Positions 7,614-15,423 of a DNA stretch of 33,501 bases are shown piece by piece. The stretch lies in the NCBI GenBank assembly GCA_016874775.1, contig VGTJ01000043.1:1-33501 (forward strand). Direction: 5' to 3'. Position 1 is the first letter of the stretch; each line of letters opens with the position of its first letter. The DNA is from Deltaproteobacteria bacterium (GTDB lineage Bacteria; Desulfobacterota; Binatia; Bin18). The notes under the pieces were generated by a model. The model saw only the letters and a list, made by a program, of their open reading frames with translations, was not told where the DNA came from and did not search any database. The position numbers were made by a program, and so were the translations under genes.

Positions 7614-8729
7614 TTACCTCTGGAACAGCTCGGCTCTCGTCTGCAACAACGTAGTAGGGAGTGGACTCAGAAACGTCACCGCGGTTATGCCGTCGCCGAG
7701 TTTCGGCATTGACGCGATACTGGATGCCGCTTGCCACGTCATCTCAAACTGTGATTGCGCCCACACTCTCTGCGGGCGAAGATCAAGTGCCAGCGACACC
7801 AGATAGCGGAACGGACGGGGGAGATCGATAAAGGGATCGGCATGGAGAATTTGAGACTCTAATCGTATCTGCCCTGCCAGCTCGGCGTTCTTCAATTGCA
7901 TCGCGCTCGGGACGCTGTATCCACGATCGTGCGTGCTCTTCAACTCACCATCGAGAGAGAGGTCAAAGTGCTCAGAAACATACTCGCGTTGACCCGGCAG
8001 TTTCATCACCAGCCAGCGTTTTCGCGCTCCGTTTGGTGCAGTGAGGTCAATGCCATACACAGGGAGCTGCTCCTGCAGGGTAAACATTTCGACTCGCCGC
8101 AAAACCAGAGAAGAACCTGCAGCATTCGTCCAACTATGCGTTACCGTCACCGTTCCTCGCACGCAAAGCGGCTCGGTCATTCCTTTGAGCCACAAGGTCC
8201 CTTCAATCGGCACGGCGAGCGCTAAGAGATCGAGGGCATAGCCTGGTGGAGCAAGTGTCGGCGACCACAACGGGCGGGCATCAGGAGTCATCTGTAAGTC
8301 TAAGCGCACGCTCCGTTTCGTCACTTGCATCTTGTACGTCGGCGAGTGCATATCGAGCAGACTCGTGCCCACTTCCATCCGCAGGCGATCTGGAGAAAGG
8401 GTCCAGTATTTTTCTGTCCGACCATTAGTGAAGCGATGGGGTTTTCCCTGCGGAGGGACAACATGGCCAAATACTGCTGCATTCCGATCGCCGAGACCGA
8501 TATTGGTCATGATAAATTCAACAAACAGTAAGTGACCTGAGTCGAATCGTGCAGTAAATTCCCAATGCTCAGAGGCGAATTCGCCAGGGAGCACTTGGGC
8601 AGCCGGATTACCGCGTTGATTCTCGGCTAAACTGGCGACAGGAACCGTTAGTACATACAGCAACGGAAGGAAGAGCAACAATTGCTGCGAACGCATAGAC
8701 CCCACTCGTCGCGGACCGCCACCACTCAC
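7614..8729 (-). CDS. Secreted AttH/CrtC/Svf1-like lipocalin-type protein
   Basis: A 371-residue protein with a Sec signal peptide (basic start, then L-L-L-F-L-P-L-L-Y-V-L-T-V-P-V, cleavage probably after A-S-L-A), hence periplasmic or exported. The mature part is beta-rich with no catalytic motif. Features such as W-E-F-T-A-R-F near the start of the mature protein, Y-K-M-Q-V, W-S-P-T-L-A-P-P-G and T-H-S-W-T near the middle fit the double-lipocalin AttH/CrtC/Svf1 group; I assign this from fold-level resemblance, not an alignment. Yeast Svf1 carries ceramide between membranes, which is striking given the location. GTG 8729 overlaps the upstream stop (GTGA), indicating coupling; ATG 8696, eleven codons in, would give a more standard signal peptide and is a real alternative. 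Confidence 0.65.
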   Translation of the reverse strand: MSGGGPRRVGSMRSQQLLLFLPLLYVLTVPVASLAENQRGNPAAQVLPGEFASEHWEFTARFDSGHLLFVEFIMTNIGLGDRNAAVFGHVVPPQGKPHRFTNGRTEKYWTLSPDRLRMEVGTSLLDMHSPTYKMQVTKRSVRLDLQMTPDARPLWSPTLAPPGYALDLLALAVPIEGTLWLKGMTEPLCVRGTVTVTHSWTNAAGSSLVLRRVEMFTLQEQLPVYGIDLTAPNGARKRWLVMKLPGQREYVSEHFDLSLDGELKSTHDRGYSVPSAMQLKNAELAGQIRLESQILHADPFIDLPRPFRYLVSLALDLRPQRVWAQSQFEMTWQAASSIASMPKLGDGITAVTFLSPLPTTLLQTRAELFQR

Positions 8730-9994
8730 GCCGCACTCTCCGGTTGGCGTTGCAGCTTGCCCATTGCCTCTGTCGCTAAAGCGGGTGACCCACTAGTGTC
8801 CTGCCACACTGCGGCGATGGACTGACCACGCAGGCGTTGTGCCAGCGCCTGCAACACGCGCACGGTATGAAACACAATCGACAAGAGGGTCCATAACGCC
8901 ACCAGTACCAAGCCCACATCAGGCCTGCCCACAAGTGTCGCTGCAGATAGTAACAGCAAGTTCGGATTCCGCCGTGCAGTGATGGTGCGAAAAAACGCAT
9001 CGATCGGCTGCCAGCAGTGGATCTCCATTTTGAATAACAGCATGAACAGCCCTTCGATCAGCCGACCGACGATATAGCCAACCACAGTAATCAATCCTGC
9101 AGGTCTGAGCCACGCAGCCACATTGCTGTCAGCACTGAGCGCACCACCATCAGGAGACAAGAGAAGCCCCATCGACCAGGCAAGATACCAAAACGGCGGA
9201 TGCAGAATATCGAGTCCATGATCGAGCACGTGGCCAATGCGGCTCGACGTCAGCGTCACTCGCGCCAGCTTCCCATCTACGGTATCGAGAAACGTCATCA
9301 ACCAGGCGAGAATTAAGCCAAGACCAAAGTCTCCGCGCAGGAACAACCACGTCACCAATACGACCAACACCCAACTCAAGAACGTGATGGCATTAGGCGT
9401 AATTCCAGTATTGGCACACCACCGAGTCACTACCCGTGCAGGGCGTGGCCACACCCACTTCGTCACCAGATCAGTGATACCTTTGTATGAGGCAGCAAAA
9501 ATCCGTGCTTCGATCTCGGCAAGGTTCTCCGGTTGTACGGCAAACACATACGGTGGATCGGTCTTACGCAAGGTTGCGGTGTAGGCAGGAACCAAGTCCG
9601 TTGGGCGGACGAGATGCAATTCCGCAGCGTCCTCTCTCGCAAACGATCGGCTATTCAAGAGAGCGGTTGCGGTTGCCACATGAGGGGCAGTCACGTGCGC
9701 AGCAACCGTTTTTTCGCTATCGTTGGTCGTTGATGGTGTGACGAGCACCGTATCAGTTGACGTTACCAACGCTCTGACAAGTCGTTCATCAAATACGTAG
9801 TCGGAGCGAAAGAGAAGTAAAGAACCTGAGACAGGAACAGCTTCGAGAGTCGGACCGATGCTGATGTGGTCATTCGCAATTTCTGCGGCACATAAGGTCC
9901 GTCGCAAACGCTCTGCTGGTGTAATCCCCCACACGCGGACATGCACGTGCTGGGACTCTGTGACAATCCACGCATGCTTCGTTTCCTTCATCAT
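8726..9994 (-). CDS. CDP-alcohol phosphotransferase with degenerate N-terminal NTP-transferase-like domain (copy 1)
   Basis: A 422-residue membrane enzyme that would transfer a phospho-alcohol from a CDP-linked donor to an acceptor alcohol. The full family signature is present: D237-x2-D240-G-x2-A-R245-x8-G254-x3-D258-x3-D262. Transmembrane helices surround it from about residue 200 to 400. Residues 8-130 align with the second copy at 12261-13517 (for example A-W-I-V-T...V-W-G-I-T-P-A-E-R-L-R-R-T-L) and include a D-E-R-L element like the GT-A nucleotidyltransferase half of bifunctional IPCT/DIPPS enzymes, though short and without the nucleotide-binding loop. ATG 9994 (or the adjacent 9991) is chosen because an upstream start at 10096 would overlap the divergent gene. 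First gene of a coupled run with the lipocalin, kinase and nucleotidyltransferase. Confidence 0.87.
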   Translation of the reverse strand: MMKETKHAWIVTESQHVHVRVWGITPAERLRRTLCAAEIANDHISIGPTLEAVPVSGSLLLFRSDYVFDERLVRALVTSTDTVLVTPSTTNDSEKTVAAHVTAPHVATATALLNSRSFAREDAAELHLVRPTDLVPAYTATLRKTDPPYVFAVQPENLAEIEARIFAASYKGITDLVTKWVWPRPARVVTRWCANTGITPNAITFLSWVLVVLVTWLFLRGDFGLGLILAWLMTFLDTVDGKLARVTLTSSRIGHVLDHGLDILHPPFWYLAWSMGLLLSPDGGALSADSNVAAWLRPAGLITVVGYIVGRLIEGLFMLLFKMEIHCWQPIDAFFRTITARRNPNLLLLSAATLVGRPDVGLVLVALWTLLSIVFHTVRVLQALAQRLRGQSIAAVWQDTSGSPALATEAMGKLQRQPESAA

Positions 9995-10074
9995 CAGTGC
10001 CGTTCTTCTCCGTTCCAGTGCAGAGGTTGTATTATCATACGGGTAGACGACATGGTATAGGCTAAGATGCTCGT

Positions 10075-11085
10075 ATGACTCACGACGTGTATACACTCGC
10101 TCATCTTTCAGATCTGCATGTCACTTCAGCCCGTGTGACCAATCCGCTTGTGTTGCTCAACAAGCGTATCCTGGGTTGGCTCTCATGGACCTTGCGACGA
10201 CAGCACCTCTACCGCCCCGAAGTCTTGCAGACGCTCATCGCCGACTTACATCAGCAACCCCACGACTCGGTGGTTGTCACCGGCGATATCACCAACATCA
10301 GTCTTGAAGAAGAATTTTCTGCGGCAGTACCGTGGCTACGAAAGATAGGGACACCAGAAAAAGTCTTTATCATCCCAGGCAATCACGATGCGTATATTCC
10401 CGTGTCATACGAACGCTCGTGGAAACATTGGGAAGCGTATTTACAGTCGGATCAAGGGTTGTGGGAACCTTCGACACCAACCCTCTCCGCTCAGCCTGAG
10501 CGGAGTGTCAACGAAGTCGAAGGCCAAACGGCGAAAGCGTATTTGCCGTTTCCCACCGTTCGTATTCGCGAGCCAGTCGTACTGATCGGAGTGAACACAA
10601 CTTTTCCGCCGGCGGCCTGGGATGCAGCGAATGGTTCCGTTGGTGCGCAACAACTACAGGAGCTCGAACAGTTACTACAGCGTTTCGCTACGACGGATCT
10701 TTGTCGTGTCGTGCTTATTCACCATCCTCCAGATGAAGCCGTTGAAGCTCGCCGTCGGTTAACAGACACGGCTGCCTTTTGTCAGGTCTTGCGAAGGGCA
10801 GGTGCAGAGCTGGTTCTGCATGGCCATCTGCATAAAACCGTACGGCGAAGCATTCCCGGTCCAACACACCCGATCCCTGTGATTGGTGTACGCTCCTCCT
10901 CCGCCATTGGTCATCGACCAAAACGTCGCGCTCAGTATCATTTGTACCGTATCGAACGGAACAACAATGGACAGAACGGCTCTCGTTTTCACATTCGTAT
11001 GATCGTGCGCGCTTACAACCACCAGGCTCAGTGTTTCGTCGGCAAAAAGGAACTCACGTTGCAGACAGACGGAAGTTTTCGCTGA
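10075..11085 (+). CDS. Calcineurin-like metallophosphoesterase
   Basis: A 336-residue soluble phosphoesterase with all metal-binding motifs: S-D13-L-H15, G-D71-I-T-N74, G-N103-H-D, I-H-H-P-P near 222 and G-H-L-H near 252. The fold resembles Icc/CpdA and LpxH-type enzymes. The substrate is unknown; beside phospho-head-group genes, a lipid phosphate or nucleotide-linked lipid precursor is plausible but inferred. Residues about 132-150 (P-S-T-P-T-L-S-A-Q-P-E-R-S-V-N-E-V-E-G) are encoded by a nested palindrome and probably form an inserted surface loop. ATG 10075 lies 80 bp from the divergent CDP-alcohol phosphotransferase start, so both can share a promoter region. No strong Shine-Dalgarno site is seen. 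Confidence 0.87.
   Translation: MTHDVYTLAHLSDLHVTSARVTNPLVLLNKRILGWLSWTLRRQHLYRPEVLQTLIADLHQQPHDSVVVTGDITNISLEEEFSAAVPWLRKIGTPEKVFIIPGNHDAYIPVSYERSWKHWEAYLQSDQGLWEPSTPTLSAQPERSVNEVEGQTAKAYLPFPTVRIREPVVLIGVNTTFPPAAWDAANGSVGAQQLQELEQLLQRFATTDLCRVVLIHHPPDEAVEARRRLTDTAAFCQVLRRAGAELVLHGHLHKTVRRSIPGPTHPIPVIGVRSSSAIGHRPKRRAQYHLYRIERNNNGQNGSRFHIRMIVRAYNHQAQCFVGKKELTLQTDGSFR
10468..10523 (+). repeat. Nested palindromic element inserted in frame within the phosphoesterase gene
   Basis: Outer arms CCTTCGAC (10468-10475) and GTCGAAGG (10516-10523) enclose a perfect inner inverted repeat, CTCCGCTCAG / CTGAGCGGAG (10485-10494 and 10496-10505) with a one-base loop. It is fully translated within the host gene. 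Confidence 0.75.
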
Positions 11086-11114
11086 ATAGGGTTAAGCCTC
11101 GACGGAAATACCAC

Positions 11115-11342
11115 CTACCAACGGAAGAGCTTCGACCATAAAGAAAGGCCACTCTTTTCCTCCTCGGTCATGCACTTCTTGCATACGAATTGAGGCTCAG
11201 ATCTCGCGCCTGATAGCACGGTCGCCTTTATCGGGAATAAACAACTCCGACACGCAGGCGTACGGCACCGTTGGCAGAGCCCTCCATCACGGGTTTCGAA
11301 CTCTCGTTCGCAAACATGACAATGCCAGGGAATTGATTCCAT
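11115..11342 (-). CDS. Small eight-cysteine zinc-finger protein with FYVE/RING-like cysteine spacing
   Basis: A 75-residue protein made almost entirely of a double zinc site: Cys8/11, 23/26, 31/34 and 54/57, i.e. C-x2-C-x11-C-x2-C-x4-C-x2-C-x19-C-x2-C. That pattern is the cross-brace spacing of FYVE-type fingers. The basic R-H-H-C-R patch that binds phosphatidylinositol 3-phosphate is missing (the segment reads L-C-Q-R-C-R), so lipid binding of that kind is not expected. A tryptophan sits before the first cysteine, and the tail (S-L-W-S-K-L-F-R-W) is short, basic and amphipathic, possibly membrane-contacting. The start codon overlaps the stop of the NTP transferase gene (TAATG), so the two are translationally coupled. 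Function unknown. Confidence 0.7.
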   Translation of the reverse strand: MESIPWHCHVCEREFETRDGGLCQRCRTPACRSCLFPIKATVLSGARSEPQFVCKKCMTEEEKSGLSLWSKLFRW

Positions 11343-12148
11343 TATCTTTGACCTTCTCGTGCCTTGAGAATCTGCGTCGCCATCGCCAAGTCATCAAGAT
11401 TATCAACATCAATCGCGCATTCAGCGAATGGCATCTGCACGACTGCAACACGTGCACCGAGCACCCGTGAAGCACGGGGAATGGCAGCCTGAAGGTCAAG
11501 TCGTTTGAGCGCAAGTAACAAGAGGTTCGTCAAACCAAAGGTGCTAATCAAGCGCCAGGGACGTTTACGAAACTGCCCGGCATGTCCCCAGAACTGCGCA
11601 GCTGACGCGGCTTGAGGCGTGCACAGAGCAAACAGGTTGGTGCCGCAGAAACTTTCATCACGCAGTGGAATGAAGCTACGCTTCGAGTGCGGATACTGTT
11701 GACGAAAGACAGACGCCGCCATCACTCCAGCCACAACATCGGCACCACTTTCGGCTACTGCCGTACAAAAATAGCTCACCATTTCTGCCGTCAGTAGCGG
11801 ATGATCCGCTGTCGTCACGATCAGTGGTTCGGACGGGGAAAGTGATTGAAAATAACCCAACACGCTCGCTGCTGGCGATGGCCCACTGGGATGCACCTGA
11901 ATTGCACCACTTTCAACTAACGACTGCACTTCAGGAAGAGCATTGAGGATCGCTGGGTCATCAACACTGACAGCGATGCGTTTGACGTGCGGAGCTACGC
12001 GGACTTCACGTAACACCCGCACGATCATCGGAATGCCCGCAACCGGCGCGAGGATTTTATGGCTACAGCCTGCAGCGTGGGCTACCGGATCAGTCGGCCC
12101 TCGACGACCGGCAAGGATGAGAACAGTGAAGGTCTTCTCGTGTGGCAT
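11342..12148 (-). CDS. MobA-like NTP transferase (GT-A nucleotidyltransferase), candidate CDP-head-group synthase
   Basis: A 268-residue GT-A-fold nucleotidyltransferase. The nucleotide-binding loop is L-I-L-A-G-R-R-G near residues 10-17 with Lys near 31 (H-K-I-L-A-P-V-A-G-I-P-M), and T-T-A-D-H-P-L-L near 112 supplies the metal-binding Asp. A late I-D-V-D-N-L-D-D motif (near 248) is typical of MobA/IspD/CDP-sugar-type enzymes. Between two CDP-alcohol phosphotransferase genes, it may make the CDP-alcohol (for example CDP-inositol or CDP-glycerol) they use; the substrate is inferred. It starts 112 bp from the divergent phosphotransferase copy 2 and ends overlapping the zinc-finger gene by one base. 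Confidence 0.83.
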   Translation of the reverse strand: MPHEKTFTVLILAGRRGPTDPVAHAAGCSHKILAPVAGIPMIVRVLREVRVAPHVKRIAVSVDDPAILNALPEVQSLVESGAIQVHPSGPSPAASVLGYFQSLSPSEPLIVTTADHPLLTAEMVSYFCTAVAESGADVVAGVMAASVFRQQYPHSKRSFIPLRDESFCGTNLFALCTPQAASAAQFWGHAGQFRKRPWRLISTFGLTNLLLLALKRLDLQAAIPRASRVLGARVAVVQMPFAECAIDVDNLDDLAMATQILKAREGQR

Positions 12149-12260
12149 GAGCGCGGTATTATCAATGCCGCGCTCTCTCGGCCAGGGTGGGTTGACGCCT
12201 CACTACGAGGGACATACGTTTTCGCAATCCTTGTCCGTTTTGCCTTATCGAGGGGGTTAC

Positions 12261-13517
12261 TTGCGCATTTGGATTGATGCCACGAATCCACAAAGTGAAA
12301 TCCGCGTATTTGGCATGAGTTTGCTCGAACGCCAGCTACGAACGATTCTCCAGGCGCAGATTACTCCATCCGACGTTTGTATCTTGATACCTTCCGGTTC
12401 GGCTCCTCCTCCGTCGCTCCCAGCGGATCTCACACGCGCGCTTCCTTTACGTTGGGACCGGAAGGAAGGATCGCTCCACGAGCATCTCACCCGCACCGTC
12501 CAGAAGCCAAATAGCGAACCACTTCTTGCACTCGCCGCCGATGCGATAAGCGATGCGCGTTTGTTACAGTACCTGGCACAGCAATCAGGCTCACTTGCCG
12601 TTCACGGAGGCGAAGGAGCTGCACGAACAGCGATTCTGCGCCTCGAAGGAACGACACCGACCGGAGACACCCCAGAAGCCGGTCTCGTCGAACTCGCCGA
12701 GCACAATATCCCGCAAGGCGCTTGCCGAAGTGTTGCATTGACTGAGGTGCCAACATACATCAAGAAACTGCGGCGAGATTTTCCCGCCTATCTTTTTCGT
12801 ATTCCTGATGATCCGAGCCGAGCGCAAGCTGAGCATTTTCTCTTCTGGTCCAACTATAAGGGCTCGACCGACTTTTTTACCAAGTATGTATACCCACCGT
12901 TAGTGTGGCGCATGGTACGCCCATTGGCGAGGTGGCGTGTTCATCCCAACGTCATTACCATTATCAGCGTGCTTCTTACCCTGGTCGCGGTTCCCTTGTA
13001 TGCACACGCATACTGGCTGGCGGGCTTTCTCTGTTCTTACGGGATGAGCGTACTTGATTCGGTTGATGGTAAGCTCGCACGCCTCACTTTTCGCTCGTCG
13101 TGGTTTGGCAATATTCTTGATCACGGGACGGACCTCATTCATCCACCGCTCTGGTATTTTGGCTGGGCGTGGGCACTCGGCAACGGCGACCCGTCTTCGA
13201 CGATTTTTCAAGCGACAATCTGGATGACCCTTTTCTATATTCTCGATCGCATCGTGACGCGAGTGATCACTGCCCGCACAGGTCGTTCGCTCTATTCTCG
13301 TACTCCCTTCGATACCCAGATGCGAACGTTCATCTCACGACGCAACATCAATCTCCCATTGTTCACGGTGGGATGGTTACTCGGTATTCTGTTACCAACT
13401 TTTGCGTTGATCATTGTGTGGCAGATTGTGACATTCGCCTATCACACTACTCGCCTCGTGCAGTTGTGGAATAATGGGCAGACGGACGATGGACAAACAG
13501 TAGAAGCAGCGGGATGA
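12261..13517 (+). CDS. CDP-alcohol phosphotransferase with degenerate N-terminal NTP-transferase-like domain (copy 2)
   Basis: Paralogue of the 8726-9994 gene. With TTG 12261 as start the product has 418 residues, against 422 in the paralogue, and its N-terminus (R-I-W-I-D-A-T) aligns with A-W-I-V-T-E-S there. AGGGGG at 12251-12256 is a well-placed Shine-Dalgarno site. Upstream ATGs (12147, 12165) have no good site and give an unrelated extension overlapping or abutting the divergent gene. The catalytic signature is complete: D266-x2-D269-G-x2-A-R274-x8-G283-x3-D287-x3-D291, within C-terminal membrane helices. The N-terminal domain has A-A-D-A-I-S-D-A-R-L (91-101), like the product-binding region of nucleotidyltransferases, but lacks a canonical NTP loop. 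The MsbA-like ABC gene follows 78 bp on, probably in the same transcript. Confidence 0.85.
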   Translation: MRIWIDATNPQSEIRVFGMSLLERQLRTILQAQITPSDVCILIPSGSAPPPSLPADLTRALPLRWDRKEGSLHEHLTRTVQKPNSEPLLALAADAISDARLLQYLAQQSGSLAVHGGEGAARTAILRLEGTTPTGDTPEAGLVELAEHNIPQGACRSVALTEVPTYIKKLRRDFPAYLFRIPDDPSRAQAEHFLFWSNYKGSTDFFTKYVYPPLVWRMVRPLARWRVHPNVITIISVLLTLVAVPLYAHAYWLAGFLCSYGMSVLDSVDGKLARLTFRSSWFGNILDHGTDLIHPPLWYFGWAWALGNGDPSSTIFQATIWMTLFYILDRIVTRVITARTGRSLYSRTPFDTQMRTFISRRNINLPLFTVGWLLGILLPTFALIIVWQIVTFAYHTTRLVQLWNNGQTDDGQTVEAAG

Positions 13518-13595
13518 CCGGAGAATGAATAGAACCCATTACTGTCCTCGACTTTTAATTTTTCATTTTTAATTCTCAACTATCTTCTTTGTTGT

Positions 13596-15329
13596 ATGCG
13601 TCTGATACTCACCTTTGCCCGCATGTACCCCAAACAGAGCTTGATTACCTTGGGGTGTCTGCTGCTGGCCGCGGTGGCAGAAGGACTGGGGCTTTCTACC
13701 CTCCTTCCATTACTTGGCCTCGCCACCTCACAACCTGGCAGTGCAGAAGGAACGTTCACCAAAGGCTCATCTCCACTGAGCAGAATGATCGGCAATGCTT
13801 TGAGTGGTCTCGGCCTCGAACTGACGATTGGCACCCTCTTGATCGTCATCGTCGCCGCGATGTTCCTGAAAGCTGGCTTGATGTTACTGGCGCAGAAACG
13901 TGTCGGCTATACCGTAGCGAAGGTTGCCACGGATTTACGTCTCGCGCTCCTCCGCGCCGTGCTCAGTGCCCGTTGGAGCTATTATCTCCGGCAACCGGTC
14001 GGTGGATTCTCGAACGCCTTTGCCACTGAAGCCAACCGTGCTTCGCAGGCCTATCTGCATGGTGCCACGATCATGGCGCTCGTTCTGGAGACGTTGCTGT
14101 ATTTGACCATCGCCGCGACGGTTTCCTGGCAATTCACTCTGAGTGCAGCCCTGGTTGGACTGTTGATCGTTGGCGGTTTGGGCGGCTTTGTGCGTATGAC
14201 TCGTCGCGCTGGGAAACGACAGACTTCGCTCCTCAAGGCGCTTTTGGCTCGCCTCACAGATGTGCTCTTCGCGGTCAAGCCGTTGAAGGCAATGGCACGG
14301 GCAGACCTCATCGGGCACCTGCTCGAAAAGGAAACGCGCCAGCTCAACCGTGCTCTGCAACGTGATGTCGTCAGTAAAGAAGCCGTCAAAGCCTTACAAG
14401 AACCGCTGGTCGTCTCAGCGCTGGCAGGGGGATTGTACATCGCCCTCACCTTTTGGGCTCTGCCATTGAACAGTCTCATCATGATGGCATTGCTCTTCGG
14501 GCGCACCCTCAGCAGCATTAACAAGGTACAAAAGCAGTATCAACAAATGGTCGCGGGTGACAGCGCATTTTGGTCACTGCGCGAGACTATCGCTCGTGCC
14601 GAAGCAGAACGAGAGGATCTTCCTCCGGGTACCTCTCCGAGTTTGTGTCGAGAAATCTCGCTGCAAGATGTTACCTTGTCGTATGGCAATCATGTGGTGT
14701 TACGTAGCGCGTCTCTGCAGATTCCCGTTGGGCAGATCACAGCCATCATTGGTCCCTCAGGGGCAGGAAAAACCTCGATCGCAGATGTCATCGTTGGACT
14801 TATCCGCCCACAATCTGGGGAGGTCTTCTTGGACGACATGCCGTTACGGACAGTTGACCTGCGTGCCTGGCGACAAGCGGTTGGATACATGCCACAAGAA
14901 ACGTTCCTGTTACATGAGAGTATTTTCACTAACGTCACATTAGGAGACCGCACCCTGACTGAAGACGGAGTCGAAGCAGCACTGCGTGCTGCCGAGGCCT
15001 GGGATTTTATTGCCCCCTTACCCGAGGGTATGCATACTCCCGTCGGTGAACGCGGAGCGCGTTTTTCTGGCGGGCAGCGACAGCGGATCGCCATCGCCCG
15101 CGCGCTCATCCACAAGCCACAACTACTGATCCTCGACGAGGCCACGGCTGCACTCGATCCAGCGAGTGAAGCCGCAATTTGTGAAACGGTTCGCAAGCTG
15201 CGTGGAACGATGACAATTCTGGTGATCTCTCATCAACCAGCACTTTTGCAGGTCGCTGATCTGGTCTACCGACTGGAAAATGGTAACCTCATAACTGTCG
15301 AGCATTCCCCGCAGGCGCTTAGCGCGTAG
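13596..15329 (+). CDS. MsbA-type ABC exporter (fused membrane and ATPase domains), candidate lipid flippase
   Basis: A 577-residue half-transporter: membrane helices over residues 1-300, then an ATPase domain with Walker A G-P-S-G-A-G-K-T (about 386-393), signature F-S-G-G-Q-R-Q-R (about 489-496), Walker B L-L-I-L-D-E-A-T-A (about 510) and an H-loop (I-S-H-Q). Homodimers of this type flip lipids or export amphiphiles across the inner membrane. Placed after the head-group phosphotransferase, a finished or intermediate sphingolipid is the most attractive cargo, though glycolipid or peptide export is possible. The Shine-Dalgarno site before ATG 13596 is poor and the 78-bp leader is AT-rich. The N-terminal part shows A-E-G-L-G-L-S-T-L-L-P-L-L, typical of this exporter group. 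Confidence 0.88.
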   Translation: MRLILTFARMYPKQSLITLGCLLLAAVAEGLGLSTLLPLLGLATSQPGSAEGTFTKGSSPLSRMIGNALSGLGLELTIGTLLIVIVAAMFLKAGLMLLAQKRVGYTVAKVATDLRLALLRAVLSARWSYYLRQPVGGFSNAFATEANRASQAYLHGATIMALVLETLLYLTIAATVSWQFTLSAALVGLLIVGGLGGFVRMTRRAGKRQTSLLKALLARLTDVLFAVKPLKAMARADLIGHLLEKETRQLNRALQRDVVSKEAVKALQEPLVVSALAGGLYIALTFWALPLNSLIMMALLFGRTLSSINKVQKQYQQMVAGDSAFWSLRETIARAEAEREDLPPGTSPSLCREISLQDVTLSYGNHVVLRSASLQIPVGQITAIIGPSGAGKTSIADVIVGLIRPQSGEVFLDDMPLRTVDLRAWRQAVGYMPQETFLLHESIFTNVTLGDRTLTEDGVEAALRAAEAWDFIAPLPEGMHTPVGERGARFSGGQRQRIAIARALIHKPQLLILDEATAALDPASEAAICETVRKLRGTMTILVISHQPALLQVADLVYRLENGNLITVEHSPQALSA

Positions 15330-15423
15330 CGCTGTTCTTGCGTAGACCATGCGCTGTTTGATAAAACAAAAGGTGAGCGAATTCACGAAGACGAAGTTAC
15401 TCTCCAATCAGTGAGCACAGACA

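Noticed and set aside
11943-12260. N-terminal extension of the second CDP-alcohol phosphotransferase frame
   Set aside because: It lies antisense to the NTP transferase gene or in the divergent spacer, has no good ribosome site, and is not shared with the paralogue.
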